Shown: in pieces, positions 53,351-62,243 of the stretch
How positions within the stretch are numbered: position 1 is the first letter of the stretch
Layout of the letters: each line of letters starts with the position of its first letter
Assembly: GCA_036268995.1 (NCBI GenBank)
Contig: DATATB010000113.1
Span: 28,840-92,839, forward strand
From: DATATB01 sp036268995
GTDB lineage: Bacteria; Planctomycetota; Planctomycetia; Pirellulales; PNKZ01
DNA: 64,000 nucleotides
Direction of reading: 5' to 3'
The notes under the pieces: generated by a model
Told to the model about the DNA's origin: nothing
Databases searched by the model: none
Seen by the model: the letters and a program-made list of their open reading frames with translations, nothing else
Program-made: the position numbers and the translations under genes

Positions 53351-54739
53351 CTACAGCAATTGCCGCGCTTTGACTTCGAGGTAGCGGTTCACCAGCGGGG
53401 CGGTGAGTTGGTCGGGAAAGACGTCGAGCGACAGGGCGCCGCCGGCGGCCAGGTCGCGCAGCACCTGGTGACGCCAGTTGAGAATGCCGGCCGCCGCGGC
53501 CGCGCGATACAGCGCCTCGTCATCGGCCGGCTGGCCGTCCACGGCTTCGAACAAGCGTCGATCGCGCAACAGCACGCCTAGCGGCAAATGCCGGCCTGCG
53601 GCCCCGCGCAGGTAGCGGCGAACCTGGTTGGCGTTCACTTCGTCGATGATGTTCGTAACGAGGATCACCAGCGATCGCTTGCGGCAATGCGTGCCGAGGT
53701 ACAAAAACGCCTCGTCGTAGCGGCTCTCGACCAGGCGCGGAAAGCGGTCGAACGACGCGTGCAGCAGCCGGTTCATCTGCCGCAGGCCGCCGCGCGGCGG
53801 AACGAACTTGTGTACTTCGTCGGAGAAACACAGCAGGCCCACCGAATCGCCCTTCGACAGGGCGACATACGCGAGCATCAGCACGGCGTTGAGCGCGTGA
53901 TCCAACAGCGACAGCCCGCCACTCTCGCCGGCCATCATCCGCCCGCAATCGACGAGCACCATCACCCGCTGGCTCTGGTTGGCCTGAAAATCGCGGACCG
54001 TGAGCTTGACCCGGCGCGCGGTGCTCCGCCAGTCGATGTGTCTGAAATGGTCGTCGGGCGTGTAATCACGCAGCCGCTCGAACTCGTTGTCCTGGCCGAT
54101 GCGCCGCGTCCGCCGCAGGCCGATGAGATTCAACCGGTTGTTGCGGGCCAGCAGCGAGTATTCCGAAAGCTGCTTCATGTCTGGATAAACATTGACTTCC
54201 GACGTCAGCGGATAATCTATCAGCCGCTGCCAAAGGCCCCAGCGACTGCGAGCCCGGACGTGAACTGCCGGCAGCTCGAACGCTCCGCGCCGCCGGGCGT
54301 GCAGATGATATTTGACGACGACGCGACTGCGGCCGGCCATGCGCAAGCTGAACTCGGGCGGATCGGCAACCAGGCCCGGCGGCAAATCGTCGCGAATCCA
54401 AATCATCTGCGGCCGCTTGGAGCGGTTCTCGATCGCCAGCTCGACCGGATGGCTTTGGGCCAGCGATGCCGTGCGTCCCAGTTGACGCTCCAGTTGCAAC
54501 GCACGATGCCGCGGCAACGACAGGACGTCAACCAGGGCGATCAGCGCCACCAGGCCGTCGAGCACCAACAAGGGCGGACGCAGCGACGGCCAACCCAGCA
54601 GCAACAGCGAGAGCAGCCCCGGCAGCAGGGCCAGATACACGAGAGGTCGATAGGGATACACGCGGGCTAGCCAGGCCAAGAGCACCAGCGGCGACACGGC
54701 CAGCGAAAGTTCCAAGGCGGCCAACCACAGCGGCTTCAC
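53351..54739 (-). CDS. DUF58 protein of the MoxR operon
   Basis: A 462-residue protein. Two N-terminal membrane helices (about 8-55) precede a DUF58 region (about 180-260, RDYTPDDHFRHIDWRSTARR) and a vWA-like stretch (VLVDCGRMM, LVILVTNIIDEV) without a full MIDAS. DUF58 proteins pair with MoxR ATPases and may be clients of metal-cofactor or envelope assembly. The GTG start overlaps the MoxR stop (GTGA). Last gene of a seven-gene operon. Confidence 0.85.
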   Translation of the reverse strand: MKPLWLAALELSLAVSPLVLLAWLARVYPYRPLVYLALLPGLLSLLLLGWPSLRPPLLVLDGLVALIALVDVLSLPRHRALQLERQLGRTASLAQSHPVELAIENRSKRPQMIWIRDDLPPGLVADPPEFSLRMAGRSRVVVKYHLHARRRGAFELPAVHVRARSRWGLWQRLIDYPLTSEVNVYPDMKQLSEYSLLARNNRLNLIGLRRTRRIGQDNEFERLRDYTPDDHFRHIDWRSTARRVKLTVRDFQANQSQRVMVLVDCGRMMAGESGGLSLLDHALNAVLMLAYVALSKGDSVGLLCFSDEVHKFVPPRGGLRQMNRLLHASFDRFPRLVESRYDEAFLYLGTHCRKRSLVILVTNIIDEVNANQVRRYLRGAAGRHLPLGVLLRDRRLFEAVDGQPADDEALYRAAAAAGILNWRHQVLRDLAAGGALSLDVFPDQLTAPLVNRYLEVKARQLL

Positions 54740-55818
54740 AGGCGGGGCACCTCGATGGAGCGGATCAATTCGCCCAAGAGCTGGTCGACGCGGCGCCCTT
54801 CGACCTCGGCTTCGGCAGTCAGAATCACCCGATGACGCAGGGCCGGCAGCGCCACCTCGACCACGTCGTCGGGCACGGCATAATCGCGGCCATGAAAGGC
54901 GGCCAGCGTGCGGGCGCCCTGCACCAGAGCCAGGCCGGCGCGAGGGCTGGCGCCCAGGTGAAACTGCGGCCAGGCGCGCGTGTTGCGCACCAGGGCATTG
55001 ACATAGGCAATCAGCCGGTCGTCGAAGCGGATGCGGCCGCAAGCCTCGGTCGCGGCGACGATTTCTTCCGGCGAAGTCACGGTTTGCAGTTCGTCCAGGC
55101 GGCGATCGACGTCGATCTGCAGGCTGTGCATTTTGAGAATGTCGGCCTCTTCGTCCGCGGCCGGATAATCGACCAGGATCTTGAACATAAAGCGGTCGAG
55201 CTGGGCCTCGGGCAAATTGTACGTCCCCTCGGACTCGATCGGATTCTGCGTGGCCAGCACCAGGAAGGGCCGCGTCAGCTTGTGCGTCGTGCGCTCGACC
55301 GTGACATGATGCTCCTGCATGATCTCGAGCAAGGCGGCGTGCGTCTTGGCCGGCGCGCGGTTGATTTCGTCGGCCAGCAGCAACTGCGTGAAGACCGGGC
55401 CGGGTCGAAAATAAAACTCCTGCGTCTTCATGTTGAAGATCGGCGCGCCGGTCAGATCCGAGGGCATCAGGTCGGCCGTGAACTGCACGCGCCCAAACGT
55501 GCAGCCCAGGATTCGGCCGAGCGCCCGCACGAACAGCGTCTTGCCCAAACCCGGCACGCTTTCGATCAGCACGTGCCCGCTGGAGAACAGCGCGACCAGA
55601 GTCCCCAGCACCAACTCGTCCTGGCCGACGAAGATCTTTCGCAACTCGGCCGTGATGCGGCCGAACAGCGCCTGCATGGCCGGAACGCTGCCTTCGGCTG
55701 GCCGCTCGGAGCCGCTGCTGGCCTCGGCCGCTTCGGCAGGCACACTCTCGGCCGCGGCAGGCGCAGGCATTTCAACGGCGGCCGGATCGGCCGGGGGGCT
55801 GGACAAGGGATCGGTCAT
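54736..55818 (-). CDS. MoxR-family AAA+ ATPase
   Basis: A 360-residue AAA+ protein with an Ala/Pro-rich N-terminus (to about 48), Walker A ESVPGLGKT, Walker B LLLADEINRAP, sensor-1 LVLATQNPIES, and the helix-2 insert typical of MoxR. MoxR ATPases drive maturation or folding of protein complexes, often with DUF58 partners. It overlaps the upstream DUF4350 gene by 4 bp and the downstream DUF58 gene by 4 bp. Confidence 0.92.
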   Translation of the reverse strand: MTDPLSSPPADPAAVEMPAPAAAESVPAEAAEASSGSERPAEGSVPAMQALFGRITAELRKIFVGQDELVLGTLVALFSSGHVLIESVPGLGKTLFVRALGRILGCTFGRVQFTADLMPSDLTGAPIFNMKTQEFYFRPGPVFTQLLLADEINRAPAKTHAALLEIMQEHHVTVERTTHKLTRPFLVLATQNPIESEGTYNLPEAQLDRFMFKILVDYPAADEEADILKMHSLQIDVDRRLDELQTVTSPEEIVAATEACGRIRFDDRLIAYVNALVRNTRAWPQFHLGASPRAGLALVQGARTLAAFHGRDYAVPDDVVEVALPALRHRVILTAEAEVEGRRVDQLLGELIRSIEVPRL

Positions 55819-57014
55819 GCGGTGCGTCCGTCGTCGGGTGGTGGCGATAAATTAGGAGTCGAAGCGTCGGCCGGCAGCGCGGCGTGTTGTAAATCGGCTG
55901 GCGCCACGACCAGCGGGCGACTGCGCGAACCGCCAGCGTGTACTGCCCGCTGATAATTAGCAAGCGCGGCCACGGCGAACGCCCGATCTTTCGTGGCGGC
56001 CAGCAGCTTGCCGAGCGCGGCGATGTGGGCCCCGAAGTCCAAAAGGTCGTCCGACTTCCACTCGCGGGGCCGGCCAAAGATCGGGAACCGCGCCAGGCAA
56101 AACACGATGCCCACCACGGCCAGGTGCAGGATGGGAAGGTCAAACGGTTCGGTCACCAGGATCGCCAACCCCGAGCGGCCGACGGGCTCCGGGTCTTCGT
56201 CGAAGATCTCGAGACCTCCGGCACCGCTTTCCAAAAACGCGACGCGCTGCTTGCTGCCGATCGATTCGATCAGCTTGCCGGCCAGCTTGCGATGCTCGTG
56301 ATTCACCAGCGGCAAGTTCAGCAGGAACGAGCCGTTGGTGACGACAAGCAATTTGCTTTCGCAGAATTTCTTTTCAGCCACCAGCACGTCTTTTTGCGAG
56401 CTCAGCAGCGGCCGGGCACGACGAGCCAGCAGCAGCCGGCCATTGAGCTCGATGTCCAGCCGCTTGGGATCCACGCCCGAGGTCCACTGCTTGTCGCCCG
56501 ACAACTCGTGGACGTCGCGGTGCTCCAGCGGCCCAGACGCAATGAACCAGCCGCAATTTTTTCGCGCCGGCATGCTCAGTCGCTCGACCGCGAATCGAGC
56601 TTCGGCCCGCGCCAGTTCGCGGCGCGCCGCGGCTTGCTGCTCGCCGGTCGTGGCCTTGATCGCGAAGTTCCAATAGGAAATCGCCGCGTCGTAGTCGCGG
56701 CCGACATAGACGAGCGTGCGGCCCGGCGCCTGGCAGAGCCATTTTTCGAACCAGCGCCGCTGCTTGACGCCGGGCGGCTGCATGTCGTCCGGAAACCAAA
56801 CGATCACGTCGGCGCCCTCGGCGAGCTTGGGCCCGGCCCAACTGGCGCCCGAGATGGAGTGGCCGGCCGTTTTGAACATCTCGGCCAGGACGCTGGTGCC
56901 GTTGACGCTCGAGGCGGCCATGCCCGTGCGGCTGCCGTACTCTGTGTCAAGCTCCTGCGTGCAGCCAGAAATGGCCAGCGCCAGTACGACTACGATCGCA
57001 ACTCGGCGGTTCAT
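55815..57014 (-). CDS. DUF4350 lipoprotein of the MoxR operon
   Basis: A 399-residue protein with a lipoprotein signal (VVVLALAISGC, Cys at about residue 18). The domain has SVNGTSVLAEMFKTAGHSIS and VIVWFPDDMQPPGVK in its N-terminal half, of the DUF4350 type. It may bind a substrate or ligand at the membrane face for the MoxR system. The ATG at 57014 overlaps the DUF4129 stop (ATGA). Confidence 0.75.
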   Translation of the reverse strand: MNRRVAIVVVLALAISGCTQELDTEYGSRTGMAASSVNGTSVLAEMFKTAGHSISGASWAGPKLAEGADVIVWFPDDMQPPGVKQRRWFEKWLCQAPGRTLVYVGRDYDAAISYWNFAIKATTGEQQAAARRELARAEARFAVERLSMPARKNCGWFIASGPLEHRDVHELSGDKQWTSGVDPKRLDIELNGRLLLARRARPLLSSQKDVLVAEKKFCESKLLVVTNGSFLLNLPLVNHEHRKLAGKLIESIGSKQRVAFLESGAGGLEIFDEDPEPVGRSGLAILVTEPFDLPILHLAVVGIVFCLARFPIFGRPREWKSDDLLDFGAHIAALGKLLAATKDRAFAVAALANYQRAVHAGGSRSRPLVVAPADLQHAALPADASTPNLSPPPDDGRTA

Positions 57015-57817
57015 GCGCTGCCTCGCTGGGCTGCGGCCGACAGTTGTTCCACGCCCGCCAGGCAAGTCTCGAAGCGCTCGCGCGACAATTCGTGATGGCC
57101 GAAGAACACGTCCTCGAACGCGACGATGCTCGTGGCCAGCGTGTCTTTGACGCCGGCCGCTCGGGCGGCTTCGCGGAGATATTGCCGATTGGTCTTGCCG
57201 CGGGTCAGCCGAATGACATGCAGCCGGTCGAGCTCGAGCAGTTGGTGGCTGTAGAGATAAACCATCGCTTCGCCGTAACGCTGCTCGGTAGACAAGCGTC
57301 GGGCTTCGGCCAGCAGGTCGGTCTTGCCGTCGGCGATGCGAACGGGCAGATGCTCGATGCGCGTAATGTCGATCTCGCGGCTGGGCCCCGGCTGCGTGAT
57401 CGCCGTGGCTTGCTCGGCCTTTAGAAACGCGCGGGCCAGGAAGAAGGCCATCGCGCCCAACACCACCGCGCCGACTGTGATAACCACCACCTCGGTCACG
57501 CCGCTGGACGGCGTGGACGACCTTTCGGACGGGCTAGCCTCCTTCTCGGGCGCCTCCTTGGGTGGCTCGAACTCGAGCACGCGGATGCCGTCAGTCGATT
57601 CGTCGTACCAGGGATACGACCAATGGTTGCCCAGCGCCGTGCGTCCCGATTGCACGCTGGCGTCGGCATCGACAGAGGCCGAGGTTGCGGTTGCCGGCAG
57701 CGCGAGGCCTACCATCGCGGCGATGAGCAGCATTAATGCGCGCAGGGACTCCCCAGGCTTACGCCTTGAGGCTCGCCTATTATAGACGTGGGCGGGTGCT
57801 ACAAGACCGGCGCTCAT
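57011..57817 (-). CDS. DUF4129 membrane protein of the MoxR operon
   Basis: A 268-residue protein: N-terminal signal region, a central membrane helix (about 108-132, VVVITVGAVVLGAMAFFL), and a C-terminal DUF4129-like segment (LLAEARRLSTEQRYGEAM, then RLTRGKTNRQYLREAA). ATG 57817 overlaps the upstream membrane-protein stop (ATGA). The open frame extends 242 residues upstream, but that part is antisense overlap and is rejected. Confidence 0.75.
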   Translation of the reverse strand: MSAGLVAPAHVYNRRASRRKPGESLRALMLLIAAMVGLALPATATSASVDADASVQSGRTALGNHWSYPWYDESTDGIRVLEFEPPKEAPEKEASPSERSSTPSSGVTEVVVITVGAVVLGAMAFFLARAFLKAEQATAITQPGPSREIDITRIEHLPVRIADGKTDLLAEARRLSTEQRYGEAMVYLYSHQLLELDRLHVIRLTRGKTNRQYLREAARAAGVKDTLATSIVAFEDVFFGHHELSRERFETCLAGVEQLSAAAQRGSA

Positions 57818-58689
57818 GCCAATTGCCTCGTCAGACGGGCGCCTTCCGCCCGCAGCAAAAGTTCGATTTCCCAGCCCTCGGTCCGAATCCGCAAGTCGAG
57901 ATAGCTGAGGAAGCGGACGGTTGCAAAATAGCCGATCACGATCCAGGCCGCCAACGGCAGCAGGAGTTGATAAGTCCAGGCATCGGCCTGCGAGTCGAAG
58001 CTGAGCGTCGAGCGGATCCAGTCCATGGCCATAAAACTGGTGAAAGTCAGCAAGGCGGCGATCGCCAGCGACACGATCCACCGGCCGAACTGGCTGGACG
58101 CGCCTAGCGCATGCATGTTCCGCGTCCGCGTCCAAGTGCTGACCCGGCCGTGCTGCGAGCGCCACGGGCTGCGTTCCAGCAGCAGGACTTCGTTCTGATA
58201 CGGCCACATGACATACACGCCGAACCAGATCAGGCACATGACCACTTCGATAAAAAACAATAGCGACCCGTGCATCCCGCTGACATAGCCATACACGGCC
58301 AAGCACGGTAGGCAGCCGCGCAGCACACCCTGATACCAGAGCAGTTGGCCCAGCCGCGAAAAGTACTGGCCGACCAGCTCGCGGCGACTCGGCCGCTCCA
58401 CAAAGATTGCCTTGCCCAAATACAACGTGATGGGCGCGGTGGCCAGCGGGATCTCCCAGATCATGAGCACTGCCAGGTGCCATAAATATGCCGTCGGCAT
58501 GTCGTCCGCCGCGTCGCTGGGAAAGCGGCTCGAGAGCGCCCAAGCATTGACCAGTGCCAGCGGCAGCGCACCGATGAGCCAGGCCGAGACCAGTGCCGCC
58601 AGGTGGCCGCGGACGACGCGCACCGCCAGGTCCATGATGTCGCTTTGGCTGCGTTCGCGGATCGCGACGCGCGTTTTATCCAGTTGCAC
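57814..58689 (-). CDS. Multi-helix membrane protein of the MoxR operon
   Basis: A 291-residue protein with about six membrane helices (LVSAWLIGALPLALVNAWAL, LLFFIEVVMCLIWFGVYV, LLLPLAAWIVIGYF and others). No domain is recognised. The start is GTG 58689, inside a 19-bp tandem repeat; MDLAVRVVRGHL at 58635 is a possible later start. Five bp separate it from the SpoIIM gene. Part of the MoxR operon. Confidence 0.7.
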   Translation of the reverse strand: MQLDKTRVAIRERSQSDIMDLAVRVVRGHLAALVSAWLIGALPLALVNAWALSSRFPSDAADDMPTAYLWHLAVLMIWEIPLATAPITLYLGKAIFVERPSRRELVGQYFSRLGQLLWYQGVLRGCLPCLAVYGYVSGMHGSLLFFIEVVMCLIWFGVYVMWPYQNEVLLLERSPWRSQHGRVSTWTRTRNMHALGASSQFGRWIVSLAIAALLTFTSFMAMDWIRSTLSFDSQADAWTYQLLLPLAAWIVIGYFATVRFLSYLDLRIRTEGWEIELLLRAEGARLTRQLA

Positions 58690-58732
58690 GAGTATTATCC
58701 AGTTGCACTGTTCTTATCTAGTTGCAGGGTCG
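58676..58732. repeat. 19-bp tandem triplication at a gene junction
   Basis: TTATCCAGTTGCAC starts at 58676 and 58695, and TTATCTAGTTGCA at 58714, exactly 19 bp apart. The copies supply the end of the SpoIIM gene (minus strand, LQLDKNSATG) and the start of the next gene (MQLDKTR). Elsewhere in this operon genes overlap by 4 bp, so the triplication probably separated a coupled junction. Confidence 0.8.
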
Positions 58733-59687
58733 ATCTTCGCGCGTGGCCCAGCGCGAGCAAGAAAAACAGCATCAACAAAGTGGACACGATGGCCACGGCG
58801 GCTTTCGACCAGTAGGGCAGCGCCGAGGGAGAGACAAAGCCCTCGATCAATGCCGCCAGCGCAAACAGCACGATGCTCGCGCAAATCGAAGGCACCGCCT
58901 CGCGAGCGGCCCGCCGCAACGCAGCGCCCCGCCGCCAGCCGCGCGTATCGACGATCGAAAAACCCAGCCGCATGCCGGCTCCCGAGGCCAGGACCACGGC
59001 CGACAGCTCGAACGGCCCGTGGGCCGTGACGAAGTGGAAGAAGTTATCGCTCTGGGGCGTCGCGGCCATGTGGCCGAACACCGCGCCGAGGATCGCCGCG
59101 TTCGAAATCGTGATGAACAGACCGCCGATGCCCAGCAGCAGCCCGCAGGCGAAGCATTGCAGCCCGATGCCCGGATTATGGTAGGTGTAGAAGCCGGCCA
59201 TCGCCGTGCTTTCGTCGGCGTCGCGTCCCTCGATCGGCTTGTCGTACATCTGCTCCATGCCAGTGACCATGTCCTTGCCGAGCACGTGATCGGCCACGGC
59301 GGGCGAATGATAGGCCAGCACCGCGGCCGCAATGAACATGCCCCAAAAGATCACGAACGCCAGCCGCAGGCTGTTGTCGTGCAGCAGGCGGCGAGGCAGG
59401 GCCTCGAGCATCTCGGGCAGCCAGGCGGCAAAGTTGAAGCCCCGCCCGCGATACATCTGGTTATGCGCGCGGCCGACGAGCTGATGCAGATATTCGACCG
59501 TCGTCGGCGGCAGATGATATGCATCGGCCAGAGCCAGGTCGGCACAGGCGGCCCGATACAGGAACGCGAACCGCGTCACCTGCACGGCGCCCGGTCGGCC
59601 GGACAGCGGCGTTTCCCACTGCTGGCACAGCTTTTCCAGTTCGCGCCAGTTGTCGCGCCGCGCCGCGAGCAGCTCGATGACTTTCAT
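58695..59687 (-). CDS. SpoIIM-like membrane protein of the MoxR operon
   Basis: A 330-residue protein of the stage-II-sporulation-M (SpoIIM/DUF95) fold: soluble N-terminal helices (MKVIELLAARRDNWRELEKL, then a YHLPPTTVEYLHQLVGRAHN region) and five or six membrane helices (VIFWGMFIAAAVLAYHS, LQCFACGLLLGIGGLFITIS, ILGAVFGHMAA). In planctomycetes this gene is part of the MoxR operon and is not for sporulation. ATG 59687 overlaps the RDD stop (ATGA). Confidence 0.8.
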   Translation of the reverse strand: MKVIELLAARRDNWRELEKLCQQWETPLSGRPGAVQVTRFAFLYRAACADLALADAYHLPPTTVEYLHQLVGRAHNQMYRGRGFNFAAWLPEMLEALPRRLLHDNSLRLAFVIFWGMFIAAAVLAYHSPAVADHVLGKDMVTGMEQMYDKPIEGRDADESTAMAGFYTYHNPGIGLQCFACGLLLGIGGLFITISNAAILGAVFGHMAATPQSDNFFHFVTAHGPFELSAVVLASGAGMRLGFSIVDTRGWRRGAALRRAAREAVPSICASIVLFALAALIEGFVSPSALPYWSKAAVAIVSTLLMLFFLLALGHARRSTLQLDKNSATG

Positions 59688-60496
59688 GAGAACACCAACG
59701 GCTCGCTCTGGCGAGTCGGCGGTGGCGGCTCGCTCAGCCGGTCGGCAATGAATGCAAGGTGATATACGGCGCACAGCAATTGGTCTGGATCGGTCCGCGG
59801 CGGCAGGCCCAGCGACACGCGCAGCGGCTCGGCCAGGTGCAAGGCGATTTCAATCCGCCGCCGCCACGAGAACATTTGCCGCCGGGTCACATAAGCCGAC
59901 AACGCGCGCGCCAGGCTGCGGCTGACTATCAGTCCCGGCGGCAATTGGGCAGCCAACCGCAGCGCTTCGGGCTGCTCGATGCGCACCATGTCGGCGCGCA
60001 GCACACGCTGCTCGATCACCACCATCGTGCCGGCGGCCAGGTCGCCGAGCCGCTGAAATCGATCGTTGCTGGCGGCCGAAAGCAATCCCACCTGGTAGCA
60101 CATCCAAGGCAGTGAGTCGGCCCCACGCAAAAAATTGCGCAGCACGGCTTGCCAGGCGTTAATTGGCTGGCCCTCGGCCGTGAGCACGCGCAAGCGGAAC
60201 AGGCGTTTGCCCGGCGTCTGGCCGTTCCACAATGCCTCGAACAGTCCGCCGTAGAACCATTCGGTGACAAAGCCTACGACGGCCAATAGCCCCAGGCCGA
60301 TTCCCGGCACCCCGGCCACGCCGAAGGCCATCATGCCCATGAATCCCACGAACAACACCACCGCGATCCGCAGGGCCAGATCGACGAGGTAGGCCGGCAG
60401 CCGCGCAAAGGGGCCGGCCAGGCGGTATTGAAATGCGATATTCTCCGGCGTGACGATCTCGATGCGCGTATCCAGAGGCGATCGGGAGTCAGTCAC
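59684..60496 (-). CDS. RDD-family membrane protein, first gene of the MoxR operon
   Basis: A 270-residue protein with RDD-type transmembrane segments (AYLVDLALRIAVVLFVG, FYGGLFEALWNGQTPGKRLF) in the N-terminal half and a soluble C-terminus (MVRIEQPEALRLAAQ, then PRTDPDQLLCAVYHLAFI). RDD proteins are small membrane modules with an unknown role in transport. This is the promoter-proximal gene of the seven-gene operon RDD, SpoIIM, membrane, DUF4129, DUF4350, MoxR and DUF58. Confidence 0.82.
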   Translation of the reverse strand: MTDSRSPLDTRIEIVTPENIAFQYRLAGPFARLPAYLVDLALRIAVVLFVGFMGMMAFGVAGVPGIGLGLLAVVGFVTEWFYGGLFEALWNGQTPGKRLFRLRVLTAEGQPINAWQAVLRNFLRGADSLPWMCYQVGLLSAASNDRFQRLGDLAAGTMVVIEQRVLRADMVRIEQPEALRLAAQLPPGLIVSRSLARALSAYVTRRQMFSWRRRIEIALHLAEPLRVSLGLPPRTDPDQLLCAVYHLAFIADRLSEPPPPTRQSEPLVFS

Positions 60497-60615
60497 GGCT
60501 GAAGCAGGCGGCAGGGTTAGTTTTCGAGGACCATCGGACGACCGTTACCGAGCGCCGATTATCGCCGACGCTCATCCCCGGACGCAATATGCACGGAAAC
60601 GGACTGCCCGACGGG

Positions 60616-62091
60616 TCAGTCGTCCTTGTCCTCCGTCTTCACATATTTGGTCGGCAGGGTGGCGTTCCACCTCTCGACAATCGTAGTCAGCCGCTCGACG
60701 ATTTCGGGATGCTGCACGGCAAGGTTGTTTCGCTCGCCCGCGTCGGTCGATAGATCGTACAGTTCCACCTCACCGCCCGTGCGATTCGGCTGGTGCAGCT
60801 TCCACTGCCCGTCGCGAACGGCAAGGTTGCTGCGGACGTTGCTCGTCTTCCAAAGAAGCGGTTTGCGGCGGGTGTACGACTTGCCGAGCCATGCCGCGGA
60901 CACATCTTCGCCGTCCTGGTCGATCGCGCCGGTAGGCACCCCGGTCAGAGCACATATGGTCGGCAGCCAATCAATCCCGCTCGTCAACGAGATCGCGTCG
61001 ATGCGGCCGGCTGGCACCCGCGCCGGCCAACGAACGATCATCGGCACGCGCACGCCGCCTTCGTACATCGTGTGCTTTCCGCCGCGCAGGCCGCCGGCAT
61101 AGCCGAGCATGTTCAAGCGGATTTCGGGCGAACGGTCGGGATTTTGTTTTTTCCGTGCTCGTGCATTTCGCTTGTCGATGCCCGCCGACGCGACGGGAGC
61201 CGGCCCTTGATCGCTCGAAAAGACGACGATCGTATTGTCGCGCAGGCCCAATTCGTCGAGGCGTTTCAACAGCCTGCCGACGTCCTCGTCGAGCGAATAC
61301 AGATCGCCCAGGTAGCGCTGCATGCAGTCGTCGACGTTGCCGCCGGCCTTGCGTACCGCCGCAAATTTGTCGGCCATGTAGTCGGAAAAGTCCGCTTCCT
61401 TGACGCGTACGTCTTTGAACTTCTCCGCGTACTCAATGGGAGGATTTACCGGAAAGTGCGTGATGTGGCCCCACACGTTGATGTAGAACGGCCGGTCCTT
61501 GTTCTGTTCGATAAAGCGGATGGCCGCATCGAAAATGGGCGCGTCGCGCCCGCGCGAGTCGGATGTCCGTCCGACCCCCAGTTCGCGGTCTTCGCCGATC
61601 ACGTCGATGCCATACGTCCCCGGCTTCTGCGTGGGACCGATATGCCACTTGCCGAAATGCCCGGTGCGATAGCCGGCATCGTGCAGCAGTGCGGTGACGG
61701 TCGCCCGCTCGCCAAAACCGAAACCGGCAGGATACTCGCGATAGGTCGCCGGGAACTTGCCGGTCATGAACCCGGTGCGGCTGGGGCAGCAAGTGACGCC
61801 CGTCGTGCAGAATTGTGTGAACCGCGTGCCTTCGTTGGCCAGCCGATCAAGGTTCGGCGTCCGCGCGTACGGATGGCCGTAGCACGCCAGATCGCCGTAG
61901 CCCAGGTCGTCGGCAAGTATTAGTACGACATTGGGTCTACGCGCGGATTCGGCACATTGTGCCGCATTATCCATAGATATTGACAGGATTGCCGGGCCTG
62001 CAACAATGATTAGTGTAGCTATTCTATGTAGCAAATGGCCTAGTAAATTATGGGGGTGCGATGATTGCCCCCTGCGTGGCATCGGAAACAT
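60616..62091 (-). CDS. Exported sulfatase
   Basis: A 491-residue arylsulfatase-type enzyme. The N-terminus (hydrophobic stretch about 21-40) is a signal-like region. The formylglycine motif reads TGVTCCPSRTGFMTG, so the modified Cys is Cys101 (CxPSR). Metal-binding LADDLGYGDLACYG and the C-terminal SSDQGPAP and GGLRGGKHTMYEGG patterns fit. It removes sulfate from a polysaccharide or other ester; the substrate is not readable. A formylglycine-generating enzyme is not in the window. Convergent or neighbour genes give no pathway. The divergent integrase gene starts 152 bp away. Confidence 0.95.
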   Translation of the reverse strand: MFPMPRRGQSSHPHNLLGHLLHRIATLIIVAGPAILSISMDNAAQCAESARRPNVVLILADDLGYGDLACYGHPYARTPNLDRLANEGTRFTQFCTTGVTCCPSRTGFMTGKFPATYREYPAGFGFGERATVTALLHDAGYRTGHFGKWHIGPTQKPGTYGIDVIGEDRELGVGRTSDSRGRDAPIFDAAIRFIEQNKDRPFYINVWGHITHFPVNPPIEYAEKFKDVRVKEADFSDYMADKFAAVRKAGGNVDDCMQRYLGDLYSLDEDVGRLLKRLDELGLRDNTIVVFSSDQGPAPVASAGIDKRNARARKKQNPDRSPEIRLNMLGYAGGLRGGKHTMYEGGVRVPMIVRWPARVPAGRIDAISLTSGIDWLPTICALTGVPTGAIDQDGEDVSAAWLGKSYTRRKPLLWKTSNVRSNLAVRDGQWKLHQPNRTGGEVELYDLSTDAGERNNLAVQHPEIVERLTTIVERWNATLPTKYVKTEDKDD

Positions 62092-62243
62092 GATGGAACC
62101 TCTCCCGCGATACCTTGCGACGTCCGTAAGCAGCTTCCCGGGCTGCGCAGAACTCGCCTAGCAAGAACCGATTAGCAATTAACGATCCTGGCAATATCGG
62201 GTCTGGATTCACGCGGGTCAACTTTTCGATCGAGGAAGTTTTA

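Noticed and set aside
57011..58543. Long DUF4129 frame with an extra 242 N-terminal residues
   Set aside because: The extra part overlaps the upstream membrane-protein gene on the same strand in another frame; the ATGA start at 57817 is better supported.
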